Notes: generated by a model not told the origin, from the sequence alone. Positions 36,541-45,320 are shown, numbered from the stretch's first letter. The stretch is 64,000 nt of DNA from Nibricoccus aquaticus (GCF_002310495.1 NZ_CP023344.1:4109501-4173500); one strand, 5' to 3'. Translations and numbers: made by a program.

Positions 36541-37269
36541 TTATTTCGCGACGGCGGGAGCGGGGGCTGCAGGAGCGGCGGACGTGGAAGGCACGGTGGT
36601 TGGGAACGTCATTTTCGCGAGGAGTTCCAGCAGGCGTTTGCGGAGGATGGCGTCTTCCTCTTCGGGAGTTTTTTTGAAGGTGTCGCGTTTGAGGATGCGT
36701 TCATAGAGCTCGGTGGTGATGATGACGACGCGGTCGCCTTTGAGGAAGACGAGTGAGCCGCGTTTGGCGACGGGAATGGGCTCGCCCTCGGCGAGGAGGA
36801 CGCGGTCGCGGAAGGCGGTGCCGCCGGGGAGGAGATTCATGACGAGCAGGGAGCCATCCTGGGTGGTGGCGAGGTATTTGGCGCTTTCGGCGGTGGTGCC
36901 AGGAAAGGCTTTTTGGTATTCGGGCTGCACGTGCTGGGAGAAGAGCCAGGCAAGGAAATCTTTGCGGCCGCGTTTATCCAGTTCGGCGCGGTACTCGGCA
37001 TTGAGCGGGAGGCTGCCGATGGAGATGTGGACGCCGTAAGGGTCGCGGAAAGTGGTGGTGATGCTGGTGTCCTGGACGGTGCCATCGAGCTCGGCGAGGA
37101 CGGGGATCTGGATGCGGAAGAATCCGTCGGGGCTGGTGTAGATGTTGTTCTCATCGATCTGGCCAAGCAGTGACGGCGGCTCGGAGGATGGATCGTCTTG
37201 CGCGAGGAGCGGAGCGGCGAGACAGGCGAGAAGAGTGAGCAGACGAAGCGGACGAAGGCGGATGTTCAT
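36541..37269 (-). CDS. Exported hypothetical protein
   Basis: The 242-residue protein starts at ATG 37269 with a good signal peptide (LRLLTLLACLAAPLLAQDD). The mature part begins with IYTSPDGFFRIQIPVLAEL, a pattern seen in small exported proteins with a PsbP/DUF1795-like fold, though this is only a resemblance. The C-terminus is Ala- and Pro-rich. A longer frame upstream is a shadow of rsmA. It lies 38 bp after rsmA on the same strand. Confidence 0.65.
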   Translation of the reverse strand: MNIRLRPLRLLTLLACLAAPLLAQDDPSSEPPSLLGQIDENNIYTSPDGFFRIQIPVLAELDGTVQDTSITTTFRDPYGVHISIGSLPLNAEYRAELDKRGRKDFLAWLFSQHVQPEYQKAFPGTTAESAKYLATTQDGSLLVMNLLPGGTAFRDRVLLAEGEPIPVAKRGSLVFLKGDRVVIITTELYERILKRDTFKKTPEEEDAILRKRLLELLAKMTFPTTVPSTSAAPAAPAPAVAK

Positions 37270-37307
37270 GGATGGGGAAAAGTGGGGAGGGGCAAAGACA
37301 GGGCCGA

Positions 37308-38147
37308 TCACTGTGTGGTGCCGGAAAGCTGCGTCCAGAGCGGAGCGGGGATGTCTTCGGGACGGGTTTGGGGTGAGAGGCCGGCGGTGGCGAGGACGGC
37401 GAGCCAGGCGGAGACGTGGGCGGAGTCGGCGATGTTTTGGCGGAGGAGGGAGCCGATCTGTTTGCGGCGTTGCTGAAAGCAGGCGCGGATGAGGGCTTTG
37501 GTTTCGGGCGAGAAAATGAAGGGCGCGGGTTTGCGAACGAGGTGGAGGAGGTACGACTCGATGTCGGGCTTGGGGTAGAAGCAGCCGGAGGCGACTTTGT
37601 GGCCGGGGGCGATGTCGTAGGCGGACTGGAGGAAGATGGAGATGGCGGAGAATTGTTTGGAGCCGTGCGAGGCTGAGTAGCGCTGGGCGGCTTCTTGTTG
37701 AAGCATGAGGACGAGGCGTTCGGGGAGCGGGCCGCTGAGGACGGCGTCCATCCATGGGGTGGAGATCGCGTAGGGGAGATTGGCGACGACTTTGAAGGGG
37801 GCGGAGCGATCGGCGGGGAGAGCGGCGAGCGGGTGTTCGATGGCGTCGCCTTCGAGGAGGTGGAAGGTGGATGGGAACTCGACGACGAGGGTTTCTTCGA
37901 GGTGGGCGTGGAGGGTGCGGTCTTTTTCGACGGCCCAGACTTCGGCTCCGTCGGTGAGGAGCGCGGAGGTGAGCGTGCCGAGGCCGGGACCGACTTCGAC
38001 GACGACATCGCCGGGGGCGATCTGGGCGAGTTCGAGGGATTTGCGGACGATGTTGCCGTCTACGAGGAAGTTTTGCCCGAGGAAGCGTTTCGGCAGGTGG
38101 CCGAGCTTGGCGAGGAGGTCGCGCGTGGCGGAGGGGGTCAGCGGCAT
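37308..38147 (-). CDS. rsmA: 16S rRNA dimethyladenosine methyltransferase
   Basis: The 279-residue enzyme (KsgA) dimethylates two adjacent adenines near the 3' end of 16S rRNA. The N-terminal KRFLGQNFLVDGNIVRK, the SAM motif VVEVGPGLGTLT and the catalytic NLPYAIST are present, with the late FYPKPDIESY segment. The ATG at 38147 gives the more usual N-terminus; ATG 38165 is also in frame. It stands in a minus-strand run with an upstream lipoprotein gene 18 bp away. Confidence 0.96.
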   Translation of the reverse strand: MPLTPSATRDLLAKLGHLPKRFLGQNFLVDGNIVRKSLELAQIAPGDVVVEVGPGLGTLTSALLTDGAEVWAVEKDRTLHAHLEETLVVEFPSTFHLLEGDAIEHPLAALPADRSAPFKVVANLPYAISTPWMDAVLSGPLPERLVLMLQQEAAQRYSASHGSKQFSAISIFLQSAYDIAPGHKVASGCFYPKPDIESYLLHLVRKPAPFIFSPETKALIRACFQQRRKQIGSLLRQNIADSAHVSAWLAVLATAGLSPQTRPEDIPAPLWTQLSGTTQ

Positions 38148-38165
38148 GAAGGAGGGACCAGGCAC

Positions 38166-38591
38166 TCAGTTTTTATTCAGGGAATTTGAGGTTTCGACCA
38201 AAGCGAGGAGTCCATCCCTGAATGCTAAACGATAGTGTTTTCCTGGCTCGAGGGTGGCTTGAACCGTCATGAATTCGACAACTTCTCGCTTTATGTCGGC
38301 TGACGGAGTTCGGGTGGTTTTGACCTTAAGTAAGTAGCTGCCTGCCGGAGTCACCACATAGGGAATCATAGTGGCGATGGGATGCTGTGCCCTTTGAGGT
38401 AGGCGACCGTTTACGGCTATGACCTCGAATGCCCAGCGTGAGCCATTGACGATGTCTTCGTCCCAGAAGGGCGCTAGATCGTTGATGGAGGCGGTTTGAG
38501 CGAGGGCTTCAGGTTTGTGTGACGTGCAGGCTGCGGAAAATGCACACAGAAGAACCAATAGCGTGAACGCCATGATTGGAGGTCGAGCCAT
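38166..38591 (-). CDS. Small hypothetical lipoprotein
   Basis: The 141-residue protein starts at ATG 38591 with a signal peptide (IMAFTLLVLLCAFSAAC) whose Cys would be lipidated. The mature domain (WAFEVIAVNGRLPQRA and ATLEPGKHYRLAFRDG) is short and beta-rich, and I do not recognise the family. Codon use is less G+C-biased than in rsmA. The frame is open for 42 codons further upstream, but that part has no signal or conserved look. Confidence 0.6.
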   Translation of the reverse strand: MARPPIMAFTLLVLLCAFSAACTSHKPEALAQTASINDLAPFWDEDIVNGSRWAFEVIAVNGRLPQRAQHPIATMIPYVVTPAGSYLLKVKTTRTPSADIKREVVEFMTVQATLEPGKHYRLAFRDGLLALVETSNSLNKN

Positions 38592-38649
38592 GCAATCCTG
38601 TGATGAGCGCGTGCGGATCAGAGGCATGAGGGATGAAGGCATCGGAATT

Positions 38650-38740
38650 TTAACCACTGATGGGCACTTAGTGACACTGATGTCGGAGGCGGGCAGAGGG
38701 AGATTTTTAACCGCCAATGGACGCCAATGGACGCGAATGT
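38650..38740. repeat. Two phrase repeats in the trpC downstream region
   Basis: Bases 38651-38682 hold a CACTGATG-type phrase with three degenerate units, and 38709-38740 hold three copies of a CGCCAATGGA-type unit at 10-nt spacing. Both begin with TTAACC or TAACC. They lie between a lipoprotein gene and trpC and have no coding value. Confidence 0.6.
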
Positions 38741-38754
38741 TCGGAAGGTGAGTG

Positions 38755-39555
38755 TTAGTTTGCGCGGAACTCGGCGATGAGGGCGGCGGGGTTGGGGGAC
38801 TTCATGAGGGCTTCGCCGACGAGGATGGCGTGGGCGCCGCAGGCTTTTACCCGGGCGGCGTCGGCGCCGGTGAAGATGCCGCTTTCGCTGACGGCGATGA
38901 CGTCCTTTGGGAATTTCGGGATGAGGCGTTCGCTGAGGCCGAGATCTGTTTTGAAGATGGCGAGGTCGCGGTTGTTGACGCCGATGATCTTCGCGCCGTG
39001 GCGGACGGAGCGGTCGAGCTCGGCGTCGTTGTGAATCTCGAACAGGGCGTCGAGACCGGCGGCGGTGGCGGCATCGAAAAGGGTCTTGATGTCGGCGTCG
39101 GAAAGGGCGCGGACGATGATGAGGATGGCGGAGGCGCCGGCTTCGCGGGCCTGGAGGACTTGAATGGGGTGAACCATGAAGTCCTTGCGGAGGCAGGGGA
39201 CGGCGGGCGGTTTTTCGCGGAAGAGCTGCGTGACGCTGCGGAGGTCGTCGAGAGTGCCGCCGAAAAATTTGGTGTCGGTGAGGACGGAGAGGGCGCTGGC
39301 GCCGGCGGCCTGGTAGCGGAGGGCTTGATCGGTGGCGGCGATTTTCTCGGCGATGGCGCCGGCGGAGGGGGAGCGGCGCTTGATCTCGGAGATGACGCCG
39401 AGTTTGCCGTCGGGGCGGCGGAGCGCGGCGGCGAAGGACGGGGGCTTCGAGAGGGAGGCGTTGAGGCGGGAGAGTTCGTCGAGGGAAACGGTGCGGAGGA
39501 GGGAGGCGACTTCCTGGCGCTTCCAGGCCATGATCTCGGTGAGTTTGTCGGACAT
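38755..39555 (-). CDS. trpC: Indole-3-glycerol phosphate synthase
   Basis: The 266-residue TIM-barrel enzyme closes the indole ring in tryptophan synthesis. Seen are the N-terminal KRQEVASL, VISEIKRRSPSAG with its lysine, ALSVLTDTKFFGG, CLRKDFMVHPIQ and VNNRDLAIFKTDL, all typical. The ATG at 39555 matches the usual start; the frame is open further upstream through a repeat element. No other trp genes lie in the window. It is divergent from mazG. Confidence 0.96.
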   Translation of the reverse strand: MSDKLTEIMAWKRQEVASLLRTVSLDELSRLNASLSKPPSFAAALRRPDGKLGVISEIKRRSPSAGAIAEKIAATDQALRYQAAGASALSVLTDTKFFGGTLDDLRSVTQLFREKPPAVPCLRKDFMVHPIQVLQAREAGASAILIIVRALSDADIKTLFDAATAAGLDALFEIHNDAELDRSVRHGAKIIGVNNRDLAIFKTDLGLSERLIPKFPKDVIAVSESGIFTGADAARVKACGAHAILVGEALMKSPNPAALIAEFRAN

Positions 39556-39564
39556 GTGAAGCGC

Positions 39565-39709
39565 ACCACGAAACACACGAAATTCACGAAAACCAGAACA
39601 GAGTGTGATGGCAGAGCACAGAGGTGATGACGATAGATGCAGGCAATCTGGCAGGAGGGACGAACAGCGGCTGGAAATTTTCGTGTGTTTCGGGAGTTTC
39701 GTGAGTTTT
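39565..39709. repeat. Inverted pair of ACACGAAA-type phrases
   Basis: The left arm (39565-39593) has three CACGAAA units at 9-nt spacing. The right arm (39674-39709) has the matching phrase in the opposite direction. They bound 145 bp that fill nearly the whole space between the divergent trpC and mazG starts, so both promoters must lie in or beside the element. Confidence 0.65.
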
Positions 39710-39718
39710 CTTCGCGGC

Positions 39719-40396
39719 ATGAGTGCCATTGAAGAGCTTCGCAAAACGATCGCGCGGTTGCGTGCGCCGGGTGGGTGTCCTTGGGATCAGGAGCAGACGC
39801 ATGCGTCGCTCACGCGTTGTCTGATAGATGAGGTCAGCGAGTTGCTTGAGACGATCGACCGGGGCGATATGCCGCACATGCGCGAGGAGCTGGGCGATGT
39901 GTTGATCCAGGTGGTTTTTCACGCGCAGATCGCGGAGGAGGCGGGGCACTTTACTCTCGAAGATGTAGCGCGAGAGGTGAACGAAAAGTTAGTCCGGCGG
40001 CATCCACATGTGTTCGGGGATCACGCGAAGCTAGGGACGGGCGCGGAGGTCGTGGTGAAGTGGGAGGAGATCAAGGCGCAGGAGAAGGCGGCGAAGGGGG
40101 ACGCGGGGAAAACGGAAAGTATTTTTAAGGAGCTGCCGCCGAAGCTGCCGTCGCTGATGTATGCGGAGGCGATCTGGAAGCAGATCGAGAAGAAGAAACT
40201 GCCGGTGGGCGAGGACGTGAACGTGACGCGTATCCATGCTTTGGGCGCGGAGCTGAACACGGTGGAACTCGGGCGGTTGTTGTTCGAGATCGCGGCGGCG
40301 AGCCGGGTGAAGGGGCTCGACCCGGAAGGGGCGTTGCGGTTGTACGCGGAGAGGGTGAAGGACGATGTCGAAAAGCGCGCGCAGCAAGCGAAGTGA
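39719..40396 (+). CDS. mazG: Nucleoside triphosphate pyrophosphohydrolase MazG
   Basis: The 225-residue protein should hydrolyse NTPs and dNTPs to monophosphates. It shows LRAPGGCPWDQEQTHASL, the metal-binding ExxE...ExxD helix pair in IDEVSELLETI and MREELGDVLIQVVFHA, and later RRHPHVFGD. It is a little shorter than E. coli MazG. Its 3' end overlaps the xerC-like gene by 32 bp, so the two are probably cotranscribed. Confidence 0.94.
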   Translation: MSAIEELRKTIARLRAPGGCPWDQEQTHASLTRCLIDEVSELLETIDRGDMPHMREELGDVLIQVVFHAQIAEEAGHFTLEDVAREVNEKLVRRHPHVFGDHAKLGTGAEVVVKWEEIKAQEKAAKGDAGKTESIFKELPPKLPSLMYAEAIWKQIEKKKLPVGEDVNVTRIHALGAELNTVELGRLLFEIAAASRVKGLDPEGALRLYAERVKDDVEKRAQQAK

Positions 40397-41447
40397 GTCT
40401 GACGCGGTGAAGCCGCGCGCGGAGGCGGAGGTCGTAAAGGCTTCGGCTGAGCGGGAGGTCCGCGTCTTAAACGACGCGGCTACGCCGGAGGAGGGGGAGA
40501 CGACGGGCGTGGTTATGACGGACGCGATGATGCGGGAGTGGGTGGGGCCGTTTTTGGATTATCTGGAGAAGGAGCGGCGGTACTCGCGTTATACGGTGCG
40601 GAATTACCGGCAGGCGCTGGAGAATTTTTATCGGTGGCTCGATGGGGAGAAACTGGCGGAGACGGTTTTTGGTGAAGGGGATTTTGCGGCTTTAGGGAAG
40701 CGCGTGGTGCGGGATTTCGTGATCGAGGCGCAGGAGCGATTCGACCGGCGTACGCTGCACAATCACGTGTCGGGGCTGCGGGCGTTTTTTAAGTTCTGGC
40801 TGATGCGCGGGAAAGTGGTGCGGAATCCATTTGTGGGCGTGCCTCTGCCGAAACTGGAGAAGCGGTTGCCGCAATTTTTGACGGAGGAGCAGATGAAGCG
40901 GTTGCTCAACGGGCCGCAGCGGCTGCTGGAGAATGAGGCGATCGATGCGTTCACGGCGTGGCGCGACCGGCTGGCGATGGAGCTGCTTTATGGCGGCGGG
41001 TTGCGGGTGAGCGAAGTGGTGGGGCTGAACCATGGCGATGTGGAGATGAGCAACGGCGTGGCGCGGGTGACGGGCAAGGGGCGCAAGGAGCGGCTGTGTC
41101 CGCTGGGGAAGGTGGCTCTGGCGGTGCTCAGGAAATTTCAGACGGAGTTCGCGCGGGAGACAGGTGTGGATGCGCCGGTGTTGGTGACGAAGGCGCATGA
41201 GCGGATGAATGCGCGGGCGGTGCAGCTGATGTTGAAGCGTTATCTGGCGCTGGCGGATCTGCCGCATGGTCTAACGCCGCACAAGCTGCGGCATTCCTAT
41301 GCGACGCATCTGCTGAATGCGGGGGCGGATTTGCGCGTCGTGCAGGAGCTGCTGGGGCACGCGAGTCTGAACACGACGCAGGTGTACACGCATGTGAGCG
41401 TGGCGCGGTTGAAGGAGATTTACGCGCGGGCGCATCCGCGGGCGTGA
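40365..41447 (+). CDS. Tyrosine recombinase XerC/XerD family
   Basis: The 360-residue recombinase should act at dif in chromosome-dimer resolution. An N-terminal SAM-like core-binding domain (FLDYLEKERRYSRYTVRNYR) precedes the catalytic domain with Arg in GLRVSEV, Lys in GKGRKER, HKLRHS, LLGHAS and the nucleophile Tyr in TQVYTHV. The first 50 residues are charged, poorly conserved and overlap mazG; an alternative start at ATG 40515 would remove them. The gene is not tied to any island, which favours the housekeeping Xer role over an integrase. Confidence 0.9.
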   Translation: MSKSARSKRSESDAVKPRAEAEVVKASAEREVRVLNDAATPEEGETTGVVMTDAMMREWVGPFLDYLEKERRYSRYTVRNYRQALENFYRWLDGEKLAETVFGEGDFAALGKRVVRDFVIEAQERFDRRTLHNHVSGLRAFFKFWLMRGKVVRNPFVGVPLPKLEKRLPQFLTEEQMKRLLNGPQRLLENEAIDAFTAWRDRLAMELLYGGGLRVSEVVGLNHGDVEMSNGVARVTGKGRKERLCPLGKVALAVLRKFQTEFARETGVDAPVLVTKAHERMNARAVQLMLKRYLALADLPHGLTPHKLRHSYATHLLNAGADLRVVQELLGHASLNTTQVYTHVSVARLKEIYARAHPRA

Positions 41448-41473
41448 GTGTGATGGTGATGCGGAATCCAACT

Positions 41474-41498
41474 GGGCGGGGTTAAGGCTAACCCGCCC
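41474..41498. terminator. Hairpin between convergent genes
   Basis: A 10-bp stem with one bulged G (left arm GGGC-GGGGTTA, right arm TAACCCGCCC) and a 4-nt loop AGGC lies between the xerC-like gene and the PEP-CTERM gene. There is no T-run on either side, so it may be a dispersed palindrome that only weakly ends transcription. Confidence 0.4.
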
Positions 41499-41507
41499 TA
41501 CCTCGGA

Positions 41508-43736
41508 TTAGTGGCGTTTGCGGCGCCAGAGGTAGAGGCCGAGGCCGGCGGCGGTGAGGAGCGCGCCGTAGGTGGCGGGCTCGGGAACAGGGGTGATTTG
41601 TTTGTCGTAGCTCTGCCAGGCGGCACCGGGTGATGACGCATTGGAGAAGATGATACGGGAGAGGTCGGCGGCGCCGGGGGCGAACTGGGAGTAGAAGTAG
41701 TCGATGCTCTGGGTCCAGTTGGTAATGGTGAGCGTGGAGCCGTCGGCTATGGAGAGGGAGTTGATGTTCAGCAGAGACGAGCCGCCAAAATCGAGGACTG
41801 AGTTTCCCGTGATGGAGAGAGCGTTGAAGATCTGAGAGGTGTCGTTCAGGAAGAGCGTGCCGCCGGCCATCGTGAGATTGGTGGAGGAGGTAAAGATGTT
41901 GTCGGCGAGGAAGCTGATCGCGCCCTCGTTGAGGAAGATTGAGCCGGTGTAGCTGGAGCTGACGCCGCCGAAGGCGAGGGTGCCCGCGCCGGTTTTGATG
42001 AGGTTGCCCGAGCCGGAGAGAGTCGCGAGCAGGGCGAGGTCGTGGGTGGCGGCGCCGTCGGCGATGGCGAAGGTGTGGCTGTAGGCGTCGAGCCGGAGGT
42101 TGCCGGAGATCGTAGCCGAGGTGGCGGAGGCGTTGGTGGTGAGGGCGCCATTGCCGGTGTTGGCGAGGGCGAGGGTGCCGGTGCCGGTGGCGACGGTGCC
42201 GCCGGTGAGTGTGAGCGCGGCGATGGCGTCGGAGTTGTTGTTGAGGTTGAGGGTGCCGCCCTGATTCACGGTGACGGTGGTGCCGGAGTCCTTGATCTGG
42301 TTGGAGGCGTCGAGACGGACGGTGCCGCCGTTGTTGATGGTGAGGTTGGCGGCGATGGCGTCGGTCCCGGCGGTCTTGTTGAGGACGAGGGTGCCGGTGT
42401 TGACGGTGGTGGCGCCGGAGAACGAGTTGGCGTTGGTTCCTGAATACGTGAGCGTGCCGGAGCCGGTTTTGAGGACCGAGGCTGAGCCTTGGAGAGAGCT
42501 TTCGATGATGGTGTTACCCGGGCCGGTGAGCGTGAGCGCCTGAGAGGCGTCGAGGTAGCCGCCGGAGAGTGTGAGCGTGCCGCCGGTTTCGGAGACGAAG
42601 GTGGTGGCGGAGCCGAGATTGATGGAGCCGGAGAGGGTGTTGTTGCCGGAGACGTTGCGGAGGGCGCCGACGCCGCCGTCGCCGGTGCCGCTGAAGGTGA
42701 AGCCGCCTTCTTTGACGATGATGTTGTTTTCGAGAGCGAGGGTCGCGCCGCTGGCGATGGTGTTGCCCCAGGTGCCGGTGTCGCCGAGGGCGTACTGGTG
42801 GCGGAGGGTGAGGGTGCCGGCGTTGACGGCGACGGCGCCGGTGAAGGAATTGGAGCCGGAGAGGATGAGGTTGCCAGAGCCTGCTTTGGTGAAGCCGGCG
42901 TTGTACTGCTGGCCAATGGAGCCGGAGAAGGTGGTGGTGGCGGTGTTGTCGATGGTGAAGATCCTCGAACCGCCGGAGAGCGTCATCGGGCCGGAGAGGG
43001 TGAGCGCCTGGGAGCCGGTGACGGTGGTGTCGGCGGTGACGTTGACGGTATTCGCCAAGGTGCGACTGGCGCCGGTGGCGGCGATGGAGCCGCCTGCGAG
43101 GGTGAGGGTGCCGGAGCCGGCGGCGGTGTTGTTGCCGAACTGGGTGAGGCCGGAGTTGAGCGTGAGGCCGCCGGAGAAGGTGTTGGCGCCGTTGAGCGTG
43201 AGGGTGAACGCGCCGGATTTGGTGAGGGACGACCCGGAGCCGGCGATGGTGTTCTGGACGGTGGCGTTGCCGGTGCCGGAGCCGGTCCAGGTTTGCGACG
43301 AGGCGAGGGTGAGCGTGCCGACGTTGATCAGCGCGCCGCCGGAGCCGTTGAGAGTGAGGCCGGTGGAATTGTTGAGCGTGAGCGCGTTGGCAGTGCCGCT
43401 GATCGTGTACGTGTAGGGAGAGTCGAAAAAGAGAGCACCGATGCTCCGCGGGGCGTCGAGAGTGACGGTGCGGTTGGCGGTGATGATGCCGCCGAAAGTG
43501 GCGGTATCGGTGGTGGCATTGGGATTGGAGGAGGTCCAGTTGGAGTTCGAGGACCAGTTGCCGGTGCCGTTGGTTTTCCAGGTGGAGTCGGCGGCGTGGA
43601 GTGGGGTGGTGGATGAAGTGAAGGCGAGCGCGACGATAAGCGTGGCGAACAGGCGGAGGACGGCGCCGGGCACGAAACGCCCGGTGCGCGTGAATGAGCG
43701 CGTGGGCTGGTTTCGGGTGTGGCGTGGTGTGTTCAT
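41508..43736 (-). CDS. PEP-CTERM surface protein with autotransporter-type strand repeats
   Basis: The 742-residue secreted protein has a signal peptide (LRLFATLIVALAFTSSTTPL, cut near HAA), then many beta-strand repeats of the autotransporter-associated kind, for example GSGNLILSGSNSFTGAVAV and GSGTLTYSGTNANSFSGAT. The C-terminus is the exosortase sorting tail: VPEPATY, a hydrophobic helix and RRKRH. There is no outer-membrane barrel, so sorting should depend on an exosortase encoded elsewhere. The middle is low in Cys and rich in Gly, Thr, Ser and Asn. It probably lies on the cell surface or in the exopolysaccharide. A palindrome sits 91-106 bp upstream of its start. Confidence 0.93.
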   Translation of the reverse strand: MNTPRHTRNQPTRSFTRTGRFVPGAVLRLFATLIVALAFTSSTTPLHAADSTWKTNGTGNWSSNSNWTSSNPNATTDTATFGGIITANRTVTLDAPRSIGALFFDSPYTYTISGTANALTLNNSTGLTLNGSGGALINVGTLTLASSQTWTGSGTGNATVQNTIAGSGSSLTKSGAFTLTLNGANTFSGGLTLNSGLTQFGNNTAAGSGTLTLAGGSIAATGASRTLANTVNVTADTTVTGSQALTLSGPMTLSGGSRIFTIDNTATTTFSGSIGQQYNAGFTKAGSGNLILSGSNSFTGAVAVNAGTLTLRHQYALGDTGTWGNTIASGATLALENNIIVKEGGFTFSGTGDGGVGALRNVSGNNTLSGSINLGSATTFVSETGGTLTLSGGYLDASQALTLTGPGNTIIESSLQGSASVLKTGSGTLTYSGTNANSFSGATTVNTGTLVLNKTAGTDAIAANLTINNGGTVRLDASNQIKDSGTTVTVNQGGTLNLNNNSDAIAALTLTGGTVATGTGTLALANTGNGALTTNASATSATISGNLRLDAYSHTFAIADGAATHDLALLATLSGSGNLIKTGAGTLAFGGVSSSYTGSIFLNEGAISFLADNIFTSSTNLTMAGGTLFLNDTSQIFNALSITGNSVLDFGGSSLLNINSLSIADGSTLTITNWTQSIDYFYSQFAPGAADLSRIIFSNASSPGAAWQSYDKQITPVPEPATYGALLTAAGLGLYLWRRKRH

Positions 43737-43826
43737 GTTCTGGCGATAGGCAGGACGGAACTATCGCTAAAAAGTTATGAACGGCACGCGCAAAGGCCGG
43801 ATTTAGGGGAAGATTTCGCGTGCGAG

Positions 43827-43842
43827 TGGGTATAAGTACCCA
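43827..43842. promoter_or_regulatory. 16-bp palindrome upstream of the PEP-CTERM gene
   Basis: TGGGTATAAGTACCCA has 6-bp arms and a 4-nt centre, and it lies 91 to 106 bp before the start codon on the minus strand. It could be a dimeric regulator's operator. The binding protein is unknown. Confidence 0.4.
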
Positions 43843-43898
43843 TGACGTGGGGATAAGAAATCGCGGAGGCGGACGGGGAAGAGCGCGTGAGCACGAAC

Positions 43899-43922
43899 GG
43901 ACGACAAGGAGGTCGTCCCTCC
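43899..43922. repeat. Hairpin repeat GGACGAC...GTCGTCC, copy 2
   Basis: GGACGAC (43899-43905), loop AAGGAG and GTCGTCC (43912-43918), then CTCC, form a 7-bp stem. It is nearly identical to the repeat at 26622-26646. Neither copy has a T-run. Confidence 0.6.
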
Positions 43923-44039
43923 GAGTCGGAGTGTTGGGTGCGGCGAACGCGGGCGTGCGCGTTGGCGGTGGGCGGAACGGGGTAAGCGGGCGGCGGTTTG
44001 CGCGGTGGGGGCAACGCGCCTCCAACGGAGCGGAACGCG

Positions 44040-45296
44040 TTAGATGAAGCCGAGGGGCTGGTAGGATTTGCCGAGGATCTGATCGGTCGGGCAGGAGAAC
44101 CAGCGGTCGAGCATCGTGGCGTAGACCTGACGAAAATCGGTGGTGTAGGTGAGGTCTTGGTTGCGCGCGAGGTTGAGGTCGGGCGCGGTGCCGTGGAGGC
44201 CGCCTTTGATTTTAGAGCCCATGACAAAGAGCGGAGCGGCGGTGCCGTGGTCGGTGCCTTTGCTTTCGTTTTCCATGGGGCGGCGGCCGAATTCGGAGAA
44301 CGTCATCGTGGTGACCTGATCGTCGAGCTTGTGGGCTTCGAGGTCTTTCTGGAAGGCGGCGAGGCCGTCGGAAAGCGTCTTCATGAGGTTCTGGTGGAGG
44401 TTGGCCTGGTTGGCGTGAGTGTCGAAGCCGCCGAGGGAAACGAAGTACACGCGGGTGGAGAGGCCGGCGGCGATGAGGGCGGCGACGCTCTTGAGAGACT
44501 GGGCGAAGGGATTGCCCGGATACGTGGAGGCGGGCTGGTAGCCGCCGAGGACTTTTTGGACGCGCTTCTCGGTGACGAGGGCGTCCATCATCGTCTGCTT
44601 GAGGAATGAGTTGTTGCCGTGTTCGTCGTGATCGGCGGAAGGCTGGTGCACGAGGCGCTCCAGGAACTCCATGTTCTGTTTGTTTTCGCGGCGGCCGATG
44701 GTGTTGGGATTGAGGCCGAAGGTTTGGTGAGCCTGGTCGGCGAGGAAGGTTTGCGGGACTTCGCCACTGAGATGGATGGCGGTCGGATCGTTGTCGGCGA
44801 CGGGCGTGCCGGAGCAAGTGTTGTCGAGGAAGCGGCCGATCCAGCCGGAGGAGAGGATCTGGTTGGAGTCGCTGCCGGATTCCCAGATCTCGGTGGAGCG
44901 GAAGTGGGAGCGGTTGGGATTGGGGTAGCCGACGTTTTGGATGACGCCGAGTTTACCGCCCTTGAAAAGTTCGTGCATCGCGGTGCAGGCAGGATGGAGG
45001 CCGAGAGTGTCGGAGAGGCGGAGGGCTTGATCCTTGGCGATGCCGATGGTGGGGCGGAGGCGGTAGTAGTTGGCGTCCTCGAAGGGGATGACGGTGTTGA
45101 GGCCGTCGTTGCCGCCGGCGAGCTGGACGAGGACGAGGATGCTACGGTCTTTCTCGGGGCGCGGTGTGGCGGCGAGTGTGGACTGGACGAGGAAAGACGG
45201 GGCGAAATTGCTGAAGGCGAGAAGGCCGATGCCGCTGCCGGAGAAACGGAGAAACTCGCGACGGGTGGTGGGGAGGAAGTGCGGTGAGTTATTCAT
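44040..45296 (-). CDS. DUF1501 exported protein (Tat signal)
   Basis: The 418-residue protein begins with a twin-arginine signal (TTRREFLRFSGSGIGLLAF). The mature part has the family marks LVQLAGGNDGLNTVIPF, HPACTAMHELF, a GFDTH motif and TEFGRRP-like TFSEFGRRPMEN. The fold is related to sulfatases and alkaline phosphatases, but the activity is unknown. The DUF1800 gene precedes it by 24 bp on the same strand. The pair is conserved in Planctomycetes, Verrucomicrobia and Bacteroidetes and probably works together in the envelope. Confidence 0.93.
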   Translation of the reverse strand: MNNSPHFLPTTRREFLRFSGSGIGLLAFSNFAPSFLVQSTLAATPRPEKDRSILVLVQLAGGNDGLNTVIPFEDANYYRLRPTIGIAKDQALRLSDTLGLHPACTAMHELFKGGKLGVIQNVGYPNPNRSHFRSTEIWESGSDSNQILSSGWIGRFLDNTCSGTPVADNDPTAIHLSGEVPQTFLADQAHQTFGLNPNTIGRRENKQNMEFLERLVHQPSADHDEHGNNSFLKQTMMDALVTEKRVQKVLGGYQPASTYPGNPFAQSLKSVAALIAAGLSTRVYFVSLGGFDTHANQANLHQNLMKTLSDGLAAFQKDLEAHKLDDQVTTMTFSEFGRRPMENESKGTDHGTAAPLFVMGSKIKGGLHGTAPDLNLARNQDLTYTTDFRQVYATMLDRWFSCPTDQILGKSYQPLGFI

Positions 45297-45320
45297 GGCG
45301 TGCGGATTTTCAGGGCGCGT

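Larger units (their letters stand above)
43737..44039. other. 303-bp intergenic region
   Basis: This stretch separates the PEP-CTERM gene start from the DUF1501 gene end, both on the minus strand. It holds a 16-bp palindrome (43827-43842) and a hairpin repeat (43899-43922). The part at 43920-44039 is G-rich and shows no gene I can support. Confidence 0.6.

Noticed and set aside
40365-41447. Xer-family recombinase as an island integrase
   Set aside because: Composition matches neighbours, it overlaps mazG and has no att-like repeats or cargo nearby, so the housekeeping dimer-resolution role is simpler.
42489-43616. 375-codon + frame opposite the PEP-CTERM gene
   Set aside because: Gly/Glu/Val-rich mirror of the strand repeats; no start signal.
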